DNA of 64,000 nucleotides from Megamerina dolium (lineage: Eukaryota > Arthropoda > Insecta > Diptera > Megamerinidae). Positions 23,268 to 35,042 of this stretch are shown here, piece by piece. The notes beneath the pieces are model-generated. The model had not been told where the DNA came from. It saw only the letters and a program-made list of their open reading frames with translations, and made no database searches. Position numbers and translations under genes: made by a program. Each line of letters opens with the position of its first letter. Position 1 is the first letter of the stretch. The stretch lies in NCBI GenBank assembly GCA_963854835.1, contig OY978527.1, forward strand, positions 28,653,029 through 28,717,028, in the 5' to 3' direction.

Positions 23268-25354
23268 ATGCTTTTAATGCTAAGTTTATTATTCGGTGTG
23301 CTACCCATTTTTGTGGCCTTTCTCGTATACCAATTTAAATATAAGCACATTATAGATGTAACGCGTAACATTCCTAGTCCACCGGCATGGCCCATAATTG
23401 GACATGGTCAATATTTCATTGGAAAACCACCGCACATGTACATTAAGGTCATAGAGGATATTGCAAATGAATATGGGAATACTTTCAAATTGTGGTTTGG
23501 TCCGGAGTTGAACATTGTATTGAGTGATCTAAAAGATATCGAAGTGGTTTTGGGCACGACACGTTTCAATGAAAAAGCTGAAGAATACAAGTATTTGGAA
23601 CAATGGCTGCAAGAGGGTCTATTAATAAGTGGTGGCAAGAAGTGGTTTACAAGGCGTAAAGTTATAACACCAGCCTTCCATTTCAAAATTTTAGAACAAT
23701 TCGTTGATATATTTCAGCTACAATCACGTACGTTAGTAAAAAATTTAGAAAGTGAATCTAAACTGCTAGCAGAACATGGCATTAATTTATACAATTGGAT
23801 TAATCTATGCACCCTGGACACTATTTGTGGTAAATATGAACTCTAATTGGGCATAACTATGATGTGTACAATATTTGAAGAGGTTGTGCGTATTTATGTA
23901 TACATCAATTTGTTACGAGTAAATCATTGAGGACACACGAATATGTACAAATTTACGAATTACGTCACATAAGTATATACAGGTAGAGAAGACAGCGTCG
24001 CGGTGGAAACTGATCTTGATTTATTCCTTGGTAACTTCCAAAATATTTCGGCTTTAACGACAGGCATTTTCAGCTGAAAAATTTTCAAAAAATATTTGAT
24101 TTCTTTTTTCTTTTGAAAATTACTTATGAAATTTTGATGTGCCATTTAAGAAAGTTGGTGTAATGCATGTAATTATTTCGATATTTTTAGTCCGTTTTTC
24201 AATTCTTCCGACAGAAAACATTTGTTTCTAAAAAACTGTGTTGCGCCAATTTGCACGAGGCTGTTGTTAAGCTTGGCTTAGTTTCTTCATTGTTAAATGC
24301 TCGTGAAAAATCGTGTGTATTTGACTATTACCAATACCACATTCGTTTCCATAATTTCTCCCACAACATTGTTGTTTTATGGAAGAACATGAGTTTCTTG
24401 CCGATTTTCAGAGAGTTCGTCACTAAGACTACTATGTCCACTAAGGTGGTCCAACAGTTTTTTTCCAAGATTGGGTTCGGGGCACATTCCAAAATTTTTC
24501 TTTTGCCGAAAGAAGTGCTGACACCAAACTTTACGTTTTTAAATATAAATTTACAGGATGCTCATGAAATGTTTATATTGTACTTTAAAAGTATTTTGTA
24601 AATATGTTAACCAAACTAATTTAAGCTACTTCAAAAAATATTACAAGCTTCAGTTGTAATGGCAACAGTAGTTTTTTATAAAAAAAAAAAGTAGCGCGCA
24701 GACGCGTCACTGAGCACCCTGTATTGGTTACAGTAGAAAATTGAAAATTGGTATTTATATTATAAATACTAAACCACTTTATTGTCCACAATTAAATTCC
24801 TTAACAGCAAAATGACATATGCAGTGTTGTGTCGTAAAATATCATCCCAAGAAAATGTTCGAAAAATTCAAATTTTCCGCAAGACAGATCTTTGGAGACG
24901 GTATCAAAATGAAACTACCCCGGCGACTTTTAGGATTGCCTACGTATCTTAATTGAACATGCACATTTAAACACATGATGTTGGTACCTCATATTAAAAT
25001 GCCTTAAACTTCATACAATTAATTGCTATTTTTACCAGCAAAATACAATGTTTGATTTATTTTATGATGTCTACTAAAATACTTCGATTAAATTTAAAAA
25101 TTTATTTTCTGTAACTTCTCCTTCAGAAAATCTTTTAAGTAAGATTTTTGCTCAACTGCCATGAATGCGTGAAGCATAAACACTCGATTTTTTTTTGTGA
25201 AAAAAGCTGATAAACGGTAGGAATCGAATTTTTCAAAAATTTGACTTGAGAGATCCCTCTGGTGGTCAACGTTCAACTCAGAAGCCTTGCCCCTACCCGA
25301 TAGAATTTACTAGAACGTTGATAAATTTTTCGACTACATCAGTGTTATCAATCT

Positions 25355-25387
<33 letters not shown>

Positions 25388-28300
25388 TTATAACGTTGGA
25401 TAAATATATCACAAAACAGCGTTTAAAAAGTTTTTATCATCCTCAACATTTTTAATTTGATTTTTAAAACCTCGATTTTTGTAGTTTGGATAGATCGAAA
25501 GATAACTTTTTCTTTTTAGACTCAATAGAAATATTTCTGGTCTTTGACAATAAGATCATAAATTTATGCGACTTATTTTCTAATTTTTTTTTATTTTAAC
25601 AACAGTTTATTGCAAGAGTTTGTTCCAAATTATCGTGGTTTGATAATTGGAATTGGGTTATATTTTTGTGAGAAGAAAAGTATAAAAGTTAGCTGTAGAA
25701 TAGAATAGAATTTTATGTCATTTGGTATCGGTTGAAATTGGTAAAAAGAAAATGTTGAGGATATTAAAATCTTTGATTAATCATTTGTTTTTTGTAGCGC
25801 ATTGTTATTTTTCCATTTGCATTTAATCATGAAAAAGAAAGTGATAAGAAGAATAAAAGCATATCTTCAGTAAGCCTGTATGCAGTGTCAATGTCCATAG
25901 GTCATTAATGCCATAAAATATTGTGTTTGTATAATCAATAGGGGATTAATTTAGTATAAGAAATTTACGAGCAAATTCACGGTCATAAAATATTGATAAT
26001 TTCAATACACATGTTAAGTACTTACGGCCATTCAATGATTGCTACAACAACAAAAGAAAGCACTTATATTGAAATTGTCAAAATTAATCAAATTTTGAAA
26101 TAATATCAAAATATTTGATTTTAAAAATTTTCGCATTTCAGCTTACATGCGATCATGTACATACATTTAAATACAAAACAAAACATATGCATAAATATAT
26201 ACAAATATATACAATACATGAATACGTCACACTCTTCTGATGTAGTTAGGAGATTTACGAGATGGCATAGCGAAGCTTAATCTCTTAACGCTATATAAGT
26301 TTAGATTAATTTAAATCTTGAAATTATGACATATAGCTTTATGCGACCTTGTGAATAACCTAATTGTGAATATTATGGATTTCGCTTCCGATAGAAAACA
26401 ATTTTTGCAACTGATCAAAAATCTAAACTAATTTTCTAATTAAAATTTGATTTACATTAGGTCTGTTCGCGTACTTTACTAGTAAAATTTCTCTATTAAC
26501 ACGATTCAAGAGTGTAGGAAAAATCCACTCTAAATATGAGAACAAAGTGAAAAAGTACGCGAACGGAAAATTTGTAAGATTTACTAGTAATTTCGAAACT
26601 CTTTCAGTTCTGTCACTTCCCAGTAAAAACAGCTGTTTTTTTATGTTACGAATTCTTACTAGTAGAACACATTTCCAGTAAGAAATAGTAAAATTTGTAA
26701 TCATTTGTAAAAACTATTACGTATGCGAACGGACCTATTTTGTCGTTTGTGGTGTCGGTATATTTTACATATTTTGTGTCAATTTGTTGGTGATTTACAT
26801 ATATTTACAATGCACCATGTTGTACTACAACTACGACAAAATTCGATTAGCTCATTATAACACGGTGAGACGCATTTTCAGAATTCCAAGAGCCATGGAA
26901 GTATTCCTAAAATGAAGATAAATGGCAAACAATTTCCGAAACAAATGCAGCTATTTATGGGATATAGCGCCCAAAAATGTCAAGGTTTTTTCTATCATTT
27001 GCAGGACAATATCTAGAGAATGATCAGTTATTGTTTTATATATTCTTCCAACGAAATGTAGCTCAAAATAAAACATCTGTCTGTGATGTCAATCGTGTTT
27101 CGATGTTAAATGCCTTAAAAAGAGTATTTTTGTTCGATTTTTTAAGATGCAGCCCACATGTGGAAATATTTAGCGTAAAATATAATAAAAAGTCGTCTAA
27201 AGATTTCATCGATCAAAAATCGCTCTTTCGTGCACATAAAATGACCTTACTTGGATTGTCAGCAAACATGAAATTGGAAATTTTATTCAATTATTTCTTT
27301 TGTGTCGTTTTAATAAATTATATATATTGTATTTTTTATCCTGATGAGCGTTGCATTTGCTTCTCGGATTGTATTGATATCCGAGGCTAGAATTCGCTGG
27401 TGAACTCTGTATATTCAGTAATTTGCATTAATTTCTGTTCAGATTTAAATCCTTTAAAAATTGTGGAAGATTCTTGAAAATTCTTTAAAGTTCTGTAGTA
27501 GTACAAATACACAGAACACAGAATACTAAGGTTGCGCCCATCTTTTAACGCTAATCAGTTCTCAGTGAATTTGACAGCTTGTGACGTCACAGTAGTTCCA
27601 AGAGTTGCATTATTCGTCATTAGTCCGCATTGTTTACATTTTGCTTTTCCATTTGTTCCATACTATGACGTCACAAGTAGAAATATCCTCTCATATGGGC
27701 GCGATTAAGCTTCTTAATTCATTTCATTAGTTGAAAAGTTCATTAGATCGAAAGTGAAATTCAAAATATTCCTAATATACACATTAGGATGGTTTTTTTT
27801 CTAGAAATAATATAGATAAATTGATAGTTTGATCAAATTCATTGAAATTTACATAGAAACTGCAATGGGCGTATCAGTGAATGCACAGACAAATGTCGAT
27901 TCTAAATATGTTCAAGCAGTAAAAACGTAAGTTTTTTTTGTAACTTTTCGTTGCTGTAGGTGGTACAATACGCGTATATATATTTTTTCTTTTGTCTCAC
28001 CTTTAGCATTTCAACGGTCTTACATAAGCGTATGTTCGATATACGATATCGTTCGAACTTTATTTATCAATTGACTTCGTTGGCCCGCGAGGAACGCAAA
28101 GCACTTGCTGTTTTGCATGGTTTTTCCGAACGAATAATTATACAACGACGCGAAGAATTACTTAAGTTGCGGACGAACGAAATAGATGATAGCACAAATA
28201 TCGCACTACTCATTGATGATGAGACGGGTGTGAAACGTAAATTAGCATTCCTAGACATATTACTACAATCAGAAATTGATGGCAAACCATTGAGTAATTT

Positions 28301-28987
28301 GGATATACGTGAAGAAGTGGATACATTTATGTTTGAAGGACATGATACCACCTCATCGGCAATATTATTTTTCTTCTATAACATTGCTCTGTATCCGGAA
28401 TGTCAACGAAAATGTTTTGAGGAAGTTTACAGCATTTTGGGAAGTGATCCATTAATGCCTGTAACCTATGAGTCGTTGAATAAGCTTCATTACATAGATC
28501 TTTGCATTAAAGAAACATTACGTATGTTTCCTTCGGTGCCGATATTGGGACGTAAAGTGTTCAAAGAATGTGAAATAAGTGAGTTGAATTGATATGATTT
28601 AAATTTACTAGAACTAGTTGCAAAACAATCATATTTTCAGATGGTAAAACTATACCAGCTGGTACAAATATTGGTATAATACCTCTGCTATTGGGACGTC
28701 TTAAAGAATATTTTCCCGATCCTACAGTTTTTAAGCCGGAACGATTCGATGTGATTACGAGTGCTGAAAAAATGAATCCATATGGTTATATACCATTTTC
28801 AGCAGGACCACGAAATTGTATTGGGCAAAAATTCGCTATTCTCGAGATAAAAACAATTATAGCAAATGTGCTGCGCAATTTCGAAATTGAATATTTGGGC
28901 AATCACCATGAAAAGCCTGTTTTGGTTGGTGAATTAATTTTACGTACAGTCGATCCATTAATGTTTAAATTAAAACCACGTGTTTAA
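23268..28987 (+). CDS. CYP4-family cytochrome P450, Cyp4d-like (gene D), complete
   Basis: Coding exons 23268-23829, 27857-27926, 28007-28578 and 28641-28987 encode 516 aa. Anchor MLLMLSLLFGVLPIFVAFLV, hinge 'PSPPAWPIIGHG', 'NEKAEEYKYLEQWL', 'RRKVITPAFHFKIL', exon 2 'ETAMGVSVNAQTNVDS', helix I EVDTFMFEGHDTT with Glu321, ETLR, FKPERF and heme loop FSAGPRNCIG with Cys461. The protein is closest to gene C within the window, and parts of exons 3 and 4 are nearly identical in nucleotides, which suggests recent duplication or gene conversion. Intron 1 is 4.0 kb and contains two MITEs, a GA microsatellite and unidentified ORFs; introns 2 and 3 are 80 and 62 bp. The ATG at 23268 aligns with gene C. 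No lesions; expected to be a membrane-bound monooxygenase of the endoplasmic reticulum. Confidence 0.93.
24251..24601 (+). other. unidentified open frame in gene D intron 1
   Basis: 116 open codons beginning at TTG; first ATG about 47 codons in. No motif recognised on either strand. The region 23979-24735 begins 'atacaggtagagaag' and ends 'gagcaccctgtat', which could be eroded transposon ends, but the pairing is too weak to claim. Confidence 0.2.
25359..25387. repeat. (AG)n microsatellite
   Basis: An uninterrupted AG repeat of about 14 units within gene D intron 1. Confidence 0.9.
26460..26735. mobile_element. MITE, 276 bp, TA target site
   Basis: Begins GGTCTGTTCGCGTAC and ends GTATGCGAACGGACC, inverted repeats with two mismatches, flanked by TA (26458-26459, 26736-26737). 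The motif 'tacgcgaacgga' recurs inside at about 26557. Probably a Tc1/mariner-type MITE. In gene D intron 1. Confidence 0.75.
26977..27390 (+). CDS. hypothetical ORF in gene D intron 1, 137 aa
   Basis: ATG at 26977, 137 codons. A hydrophobic stretch near the C-terminus (FNYFFCVVLINYIYCIFY) could be a membrane segment, followed by a Cys-rich tail (CICFSDC). No family recognised. AT-rich composition and location inside an intron full of insertions make chance or a transposon remnant likely. Confidence 0.2.
   Translation: MSRFFLSFAGQYLENDQLLFYIFFQRNVAQNKTSVCDVNRVSMLNALKRVFLFDFLRCSPHVEIFSVKYNKKSSKDFIDQKSLFRAHKMTLLGLSANMKLEILFNYFFCVVLINYIYCIFYPDERCICFSDCIDIRG
27531..27705. mobile_element. MITE-like inverted repeat, about 175 bp, with paired CRE-like sites
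   Basis: Left arm 'gttgcgcccat...cttgtgacgtcacagta' pairs with right arm 'tactatgacgtcacaag...atgggcgcgat'. Each arm holds TGACGTCA. Possible TAAG duplication outside. No coding capacity. Lies about 150 bp upstream of gene D exon 2. Confidence 0.55.
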
Positions 28988-29261
28988 AAATTTTTATTAA
29001 AATATCTAATTTATATGCTTAGTGATAAAATTTATATATTACATACCAACATATACATTCGTACAACATGTCGATCACATTTTCTTCTAAACACATAATT
29101 AATTGTCTATTAATTAATCAAAAATGGGAGTATCCTTCTGGCGAAAGAACTGATTTGTTATGTGATTACGTGTGGTCGATTTTTTTTTGGTTTAGCTTGT
29201 AAGTTATTGTAACTTTTAAAATATTATTTCTTAATTTTTTGGTTAGTTTACATTTTTTATG

Positions 29262-29267
29262 AATAAA
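29262..29267 (+). terminator. AATAAA downstream of gene D
   Basis: First exact AATAAA I see after the gene D stop, 275 bp away. ATTAAA variants occur closer, so the true poly(A) site may be nearer. Confidence 0.25.
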
Positions 29268-29280
29268 ATATATATACGAT

Positions 29281-29910
29281 TTTCAGAAATATTTTTCATG
29301 CTGAGCCACAAATGTACTTTTATAGCATTTGCAGTACAATACGTCATCGTTTATAGTTAACGTAAGAAATGTCATTTAGAATTTGTGTCATTGTCAAGTT
29401 CAGCTTAGGTCATAGGAAATAGTCACATGGTGACAGATCAGGTGAATATAGAGGATGGTCAATGGTTCAAATGGATTTTGGCGATCTTAATAATGTCGAA
29501 TTTTGTTACACGGTCATTTGTTCAATTCAAGTAGAAACTCAATTTTATATGTCCGCATCCGTATGTTGCAATTTTCTTGCGCAGTCTCCTCCTCTCATAG
29601 TGGCATCATCATATGGAAGTTCCCATATCTCATCATCATATATAAAACTGTTTATTTTCAATTCAATTGACGTTTTCGCATTTATAGGTGACCCTTTCTG
29701 AGTCACAAATGCACTTTTATAGAATTTACAGTACAATACAATGTCATCGTTTATAGTCAACGGAAGAAATGTTATTTAGCTTAGGTCATAGAAAAATAGT
29801 CGCATGGTGACAGATCATGTGAATATGGAGGGTGACTCTAATGGATTTTAGCGATCTTAATAATGTCGAATTTTGTTACACTGTCGTCTGTTCAATTCAA
29901 GTAGAATGCG
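29281..29910 (-). pseudogene. two tandem degenerate mariner C-terminal fragments
   Basis: The segments about 29300-29540 and 29695-29910 repeat each other ('cacaaatg.acttttatag', 'cgtttatag', 'tggtgacagatca', 'gcgatcttaataatgtcg'). On the minus strand the first gives 'DHPLYSPDLSPCDYFL', the mariner catalytic C-terminal motif. Non-functional. Confidence 0.55.
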
Positions 29911-30365
29911 TCAAATGAAAATGATACTCTTTTTTATTACAGATTTTTGAAATAATTACAGGTAAACTCAATTTTGTATGTCCGTATCCGCATGTTGATA
30001 CTTTTAAATTATAATATTGATAATTGCATCCACAGTAATGATTTCATACATTTTTCGACTAATTATGAATGCCCAGCTTATTATTTTATGTTCATGTTAT
30101 TAACTTTAAATCTTTTATACCACTCTACTCTACAGCTCTACTCGTAAGTACACTTATCGCCATAAACTGTAATACAAAATTTAATTTTCAGCAACGACAT
30201 GCATTTATAAGTTTAAAACCGAAATAGCACTTTGTTCCAAGACTACTTTAACAACACAAATCACGAATATACTGTCACATAAAATCCTGTAACCGTTTAA
30301 TCTGTCATCTGACTTGCGTCAAGTTGGGTGCGTTTGAAAGGGGAAATACATATATTTGATTTGAC
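29911..30365. other. intergenic, nothing recognised
   Basis: AT-rich, no ORF or repeat seen. Confidence 0.4.
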
Positions 30366-30653
30366 GTACTTACTTATGTGGCCATTACAGCCGAAAAAAT
30401 CGATTTAGGGCGAATCTAGCATGCTTCGCCAGCCAACTCTTTTCTTCGCTAGCTGGCGCTAGTTAGAAATATCAAGTACTTGATCTTTCCACCGGAGGTT
30501 AGGTCTCACTCTTCGGTGTCGGTCCCTTTGTCTGCGTCATCCACCAGCGGGTTCCGAATATAACATCTTCTTAGCCGGAGCGTGTTCTTACATTTGTTCA
30601 ATATGACCTAGCCAGCACAGCTGCTGAATTTTAATGCACTTTACTATGTCGGT
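30366..30653 (-). mobile_element. older RTE-like LINE copy, 3' part, split by a younger insertion
   Basis: Starts at the left with the family's TAAG tail in complement ('cttacttatgtggcc') and reads back through 'RW.D', 'GHV' and the 'RIKIQRL' region. It stops at 30653 where a + strand copy of the same family has inserted; it continues at 33379. Degenerate. Confidence 0.85.
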
Positions 30654-33378
30654 CCCTTTATAGGGAGGGTGCCTCTATCCAGCTGGTTGATGTCCTCGAA
30701 AAATACAGAGCTGACATCACCGCTCTCCAGGAAATGCGATGGACTGGACAGGACAGGGCTGCTCCAAAAGAGCGTCCTGTGACATCTACTACAATTGCCA
30801 TGCTGAAAGGCACGAATTAGGATGCGGATTTTTGGTCAGCAAGAGACTACGACATCTTGCCTCACAGTTCACGCCTGTGAACGAACGGCTGGCCACAATC
30901 CGCATGAAGGCAAAATTTTTCAACATCAGCCTTATATGTGCCCACGCTCCGACGGATGAGAAGGACAATGTGACCAAATACAGCTTCTTTCAGCGTCTCG
31001 AAGAAGCTTATGACCGCTGCCCCCGCCACGATATCAAAATCGTGTTTGGCGACTTTAATGCCAGGGTGCGCAAGGAAGGTACCTTTGGTCCAACTGTCGG
31101 GAAATTCAGCCTCTACCAGAACACCTCCGATAACGGAATGAGGCTGATCGACTTCGCCGCAGCACGAAACATGGTAATTGGTGGTACCAGATTCCAGCAC
31201 CTCGACATCCACAAAGCGACATGACTGTCTCCAGATCAACGTACAAGAAACCAAATTGATCATGTGGTGATTGACGGAAGGCATGCTTCCAGTGTGATGG
31301 ACGTGAAATCGATCCGTGGTGCCAACATCGACTCGGATCACTACCTTGTTGCAGCTAAGGTGCGCACACGCCTATGTGTCGCAAATAACAAGAGAAGTCC
31401 CACACAGAGAAAGCTCGACGTCAGTAAGCTGCGATCACCAGAGGCAGCAGATGCATTTTCCACTCGACTATCGGATCTGCTTATGCAGAACACTCCCCCA
31501 CTTGATGATACATGCGCACGGTGGACACATATATCCCACTTCATGACTACTGCTGCCGAGGAGGTAATCGGTTACTACCGGCCTCTGAGGAATGAGTGGT
31601 ATGATCAGGAGTGTCGCGACGCTACGCAGAGAAAGACGCCGCCTACAGAAAAACCCTGCGAGCGGGCGCAACGCGAGCTGTTAAGGAGCGGAGAGAAAAG
31701 GAGTGCAGAGAGACGTCTTTTCAGGCGCAAGAAGAGGGAGTTGGAAAGACGCGAGTGTGAGGAGATAGAGATGTGTACCGACAAGAATGAGACTCGAAAA
31801 TTCTTCGAAAAGATCAAGCGCCTGAGTGGAGGTTTAAATCCCGGAGCCTCTTCTTGTCGAGATGGAAATGGGAATCTGGTTACAGATGTCCAGAGTGTAC
31901 TGAGCCTATGGAGGGAACACTTCTCCACGTTACTGAATGGCGATGCTACGAACAATTTCGCCAGTGGAAAAGATTGCCCGATAGCCCCAATTACAGATGA
32001 TGGTGTTGATATTCCACCACCCGACTATGACGAGGTTGAAACGGCCATTTTAAGGCTGAAGAACAACAAATCTGCAGGTGCTGATGGCCTGCCTGACGAG
32101 TTGTTTAAGACCGGAGGCTATGAGCTGCTCACCCGCATGCACCACCTCATAAGCAGAATATGGTCGGATGAAAGCATGCCTGATGATTGGAGGCTCAGTG
32201 TTCTCTGTCCTGTACATAAAAAAGGAGACCCCACAATTTGCGCCAACTACCGTGGAATAAGTCTCCTGAGCATCGCATACAAGGTTCTATCAAGCGTACT
32301 GTGTGAAAGGATGAAGCCTATGCTCAGCAACCTGATTGGACCTTATCAGTGTGGCTTCAGACCTGGTAAATCCACCATCGACCAGATTTTCACACTGCGC
32401 CAAATCCTGGAGAAGACCCAAGAAAAACAGATCGACACACACCACCTATTTGTTGATTATAAAGCCGCTTTCGACAGTCCGGTAAGGGATTACCTCTACG
32501 CAACAATGTCTGAGTTCGGTATTCCTGCAAAGCTCATTCGACTTTGTAGAATGACACTGCATAACTCCCGTTGTGCAGTGAAAATTGGGAAGGACCTCTC
32601 CGCACCGTTTAATACCGAACGGGGTTTCAGACAGGGTGATTCGTTATCGTGCGACTTCTTCAATCTTATTATGGAGAAAATAATACGAGCTGCTGATCTA
32701 CGACATAATGGCACTATCTTCAACAAAAGTGTCATGCTGTTAGCGTATGCCGACGATATTGACATAATCGGCATGAACACGCGAGCAGTCTGTGCAGCAT
32801 TCTCAGAGTTGGAAAGAGAGTCGCGTCGGATGGGTCTCAGGGTGAACGAGGGCAAGAAGAAGTATCTAGTGTCAACAAACAAAGAGTCCCGGCGTCTTGG
32901 ACAGCACGTCACTGTTGACAACTACGCTTTTGAAGTAGTAAGGGACTTTGTCTATCTTGGAACCAGCATTAACAGCAGTAATGACGTCAGCTTGGAGATC
33001 ATGCGTAGGATAACTCTTGCTAACAGGTGTTACTTTGGGCTGTACCGAATAAGGTACAACCATGAGCTGTACGTACTGTATGCCGATATTGACATAGTAA
33101 AGCGCATCAAAATCCAGCGGCTGCGCTGGCTAGGTCATGTCGAGCGAATGGAAGAACACGCTCCAGCTAAGAAGGTGTTATATTCGGAACCCGCTGGAGG
33201 ACGGCGCAGAAGAGGAAGACCAAACCTCCGGTGGAAAGACCAAGTACTGGAGAACCTGACGGCGCTTGGAATTTCTAACTGGCGCCAGCTAGCGAAGAAC
33301 AGAGATGGCTGACGAAGCATGTTATTTTCGGCCTAAATCGATATTCGGTTGTTATGGCCACATAAGTAAGTAAGTAAG
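30654..33378 (+). mobile_element. RTE-like LINE, copy 2, nested in an antisense copy
   Basis: Begins in the endonuclease coding region ('RSLYREGASIQLVD'), so it is slightly 5'-truncated, and ends in a (TAAG)n tail. The 13-bp direct repeat TTACTATGTCGGT (30641-30653 and 33379-33391) is target DNA from the older antisense copy and proves the insertion. This is the second youngest-looking LINE copy here by frame integrity. Confidence 0.92.
30739..33314 (+). pseudogene. LINE endonuclease-reverse transcriptase, broken
   Basis: An apurinic-type endonuclease domain is visible from about 30739 ('GCGFLVSKRL', 'ICAHAPTDEKD', 'FGDFNARV') up to a TGA at 31222, where the related copy at 58945 has Trp. 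From 31264 a 682-codon frame runs through the linker and reverse transcriptase: 'ICANYRGISLL', 'FVDYKAAFDS', 'GFRQGDSLSCDFFNLI' and the catalytic YADD (32746-32757). An in-frame deletion at about 33042 removes the segment after 'CYFGL' that is present in the copy at 45198. The C-terminal 'LRWLGHVERM' and 'GRPNLRWKD' block remains, with a final premature TGA at 33310-33312. Confidence 0.85.
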
Positions 33379-34775
33379 TTACTATGTCGGTGCCGGCATA
33401 CAGCTCATACAGCTCATGGTTGTACCTTATTCGATACTCACCACCAACGCAAATAGGCACAAAAATCTTTCGTAGTACTTTTCTCTCAAAAATTCTGATC
33501 ATTCTCTCATCTGTGGTGGAAATTGACCAAGTTTAGGCGCCATATGTAAGGTAAGGCATGATGAGAGACTTGTAGAGTATGGTGTTCATTTCTGAAGAGA
33601 TGGCTTGACTTCTCAATTGCTTACTTAGCCCAAAGTAGCACCTGTTAGCAAGAGTGATCTCTTCCAATATCTCCTGACGTCATTACTGATGTTTACGCTG
33701 GTTCCAAGACAGATGAAGTCCTGCACTACTTCAAAAGCGTAGTTATCAACAGTGACGTGCTGTCCAAGATGCCGGGAGTTGTTGTCTGTTGACACTAAGC
33801 ACTTTGTCTTGCCCTCGTTCACCGCAAGACCCATTCGACGTGACTCTCTTTCCTCTGACTTTGAGAATATTGATTATGCTGATTATGCCGATTATGTCAA
33901 TATCATCGGTATACGCCTTAAGCATGACACTTTTGTTGAAGATAGTGCCATTATGTCGTAGATCAGTAGCTAGTATTATATTTTTCATAATAAGATTGAA
34001 GAAATCGCATGATAACGAATCACCTTGTCTGAAACCCAGTTCGGTATTAAACGGCGGGGTGGGATTCTTCCCAATTTTCACTGCACAACGGGAGTTATAC
34101 AGTGTCATTCTGCATTGTGCAGATGTAATCCCTTACCGTTACCCTTACCCTTCACAAAAGCGGCTTTATAATAAACAAATAGATGGTGTGTGCCGATCTG
34201 TTTTTGTGAAGTTTCCTCCAGAATTCGGCGTAGTCTGAAGCCACGCTGAGAAGGTCCAATCAGGTTGTTAAACATAGGCCTCAATTTTTCACACAGTACG
34301 TTTGATAGAACCTTGTATGCGATGCTAAGGAGACTTATTCAACGGTAGTTTCCGCAAATTGAGGTGTCTCCTTTCTTATGTACGGGACAGAGAACACTCA
34401 GCGTCCAATCATCGGGCATGCTTTCATCCGACTACATTCTGCTTACGAGTTGGTGCATGCTAGTGAGCACCTCATCGCCTCCGGTCTTAAATAACTCGAC
34501 AGGCAGGCCATCAGCACCTGCACCTTTGTTGTTTTTAAGCATAAAAATGGCCTCTCTTACCTCGTCATGGTCGGGTGGTGGAACATCTACACCATCATCC
34601 GTGATTGGGGAGTTCGGAAGATCTTCTTCACTGGCGGGATTGTTCGAAATTCAGTAACGTGGAGAGTGTCTATACGCCCATTTTTGACACGTCAGGAAGA
34701 GGCTCCGAGATTTAAACCGCCGCTCAGGCACTTGATCTTCTCGAAGAATTTTCTCATTCATGTCTCTACTCATCT
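33379..34775 (-). mobile_element. older RTE-like LINE copy, remainder
   Basis: Continuation of 30366-30653 on the other side of the nested insertion. On the minus strand it carries eroded RT pieces ('GFRQGDSLSCDFFNLIM', 'AYTDDIDIIG', where YADD has become YTDD). It ends near 34775 at the 'KNETRKFFEKIKRLSG' region, so it is 5'-truncated. Frameshifts and small repeat expansions near 33870-33900. Confidence 0.85.
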
Positions 34776-35042
34776 CTATTTTATTTATTTGTTATAAAAT
34801 TTAAAAGATATGATGTGTAGGTTGAAAGATTTAAGCGTTTGATATTTTCAACATATTAGGTAAGTATTTTATTATACAATAAATTTAGCCATCGAAATCT
34901 TTCAATCTATGGTTGACATTTATTTAAAGAGATATATAATCGGCATTAGAGCACGCTTGTTAATATATATAAGTAGTTAGTAGAGCCATAAATACTGTTA
35001 CAACATTTAACACATTCAATCCAATAGAAGAAGTGAAAGTTA

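Noticed and set aside
23979..24735. A DNA transposon in gene D intron 1
   Set aside because: The proposed ends 'atacaggtagagaag' and 'gagcaccctgtat' pair too poorly and no transposase motif was found.
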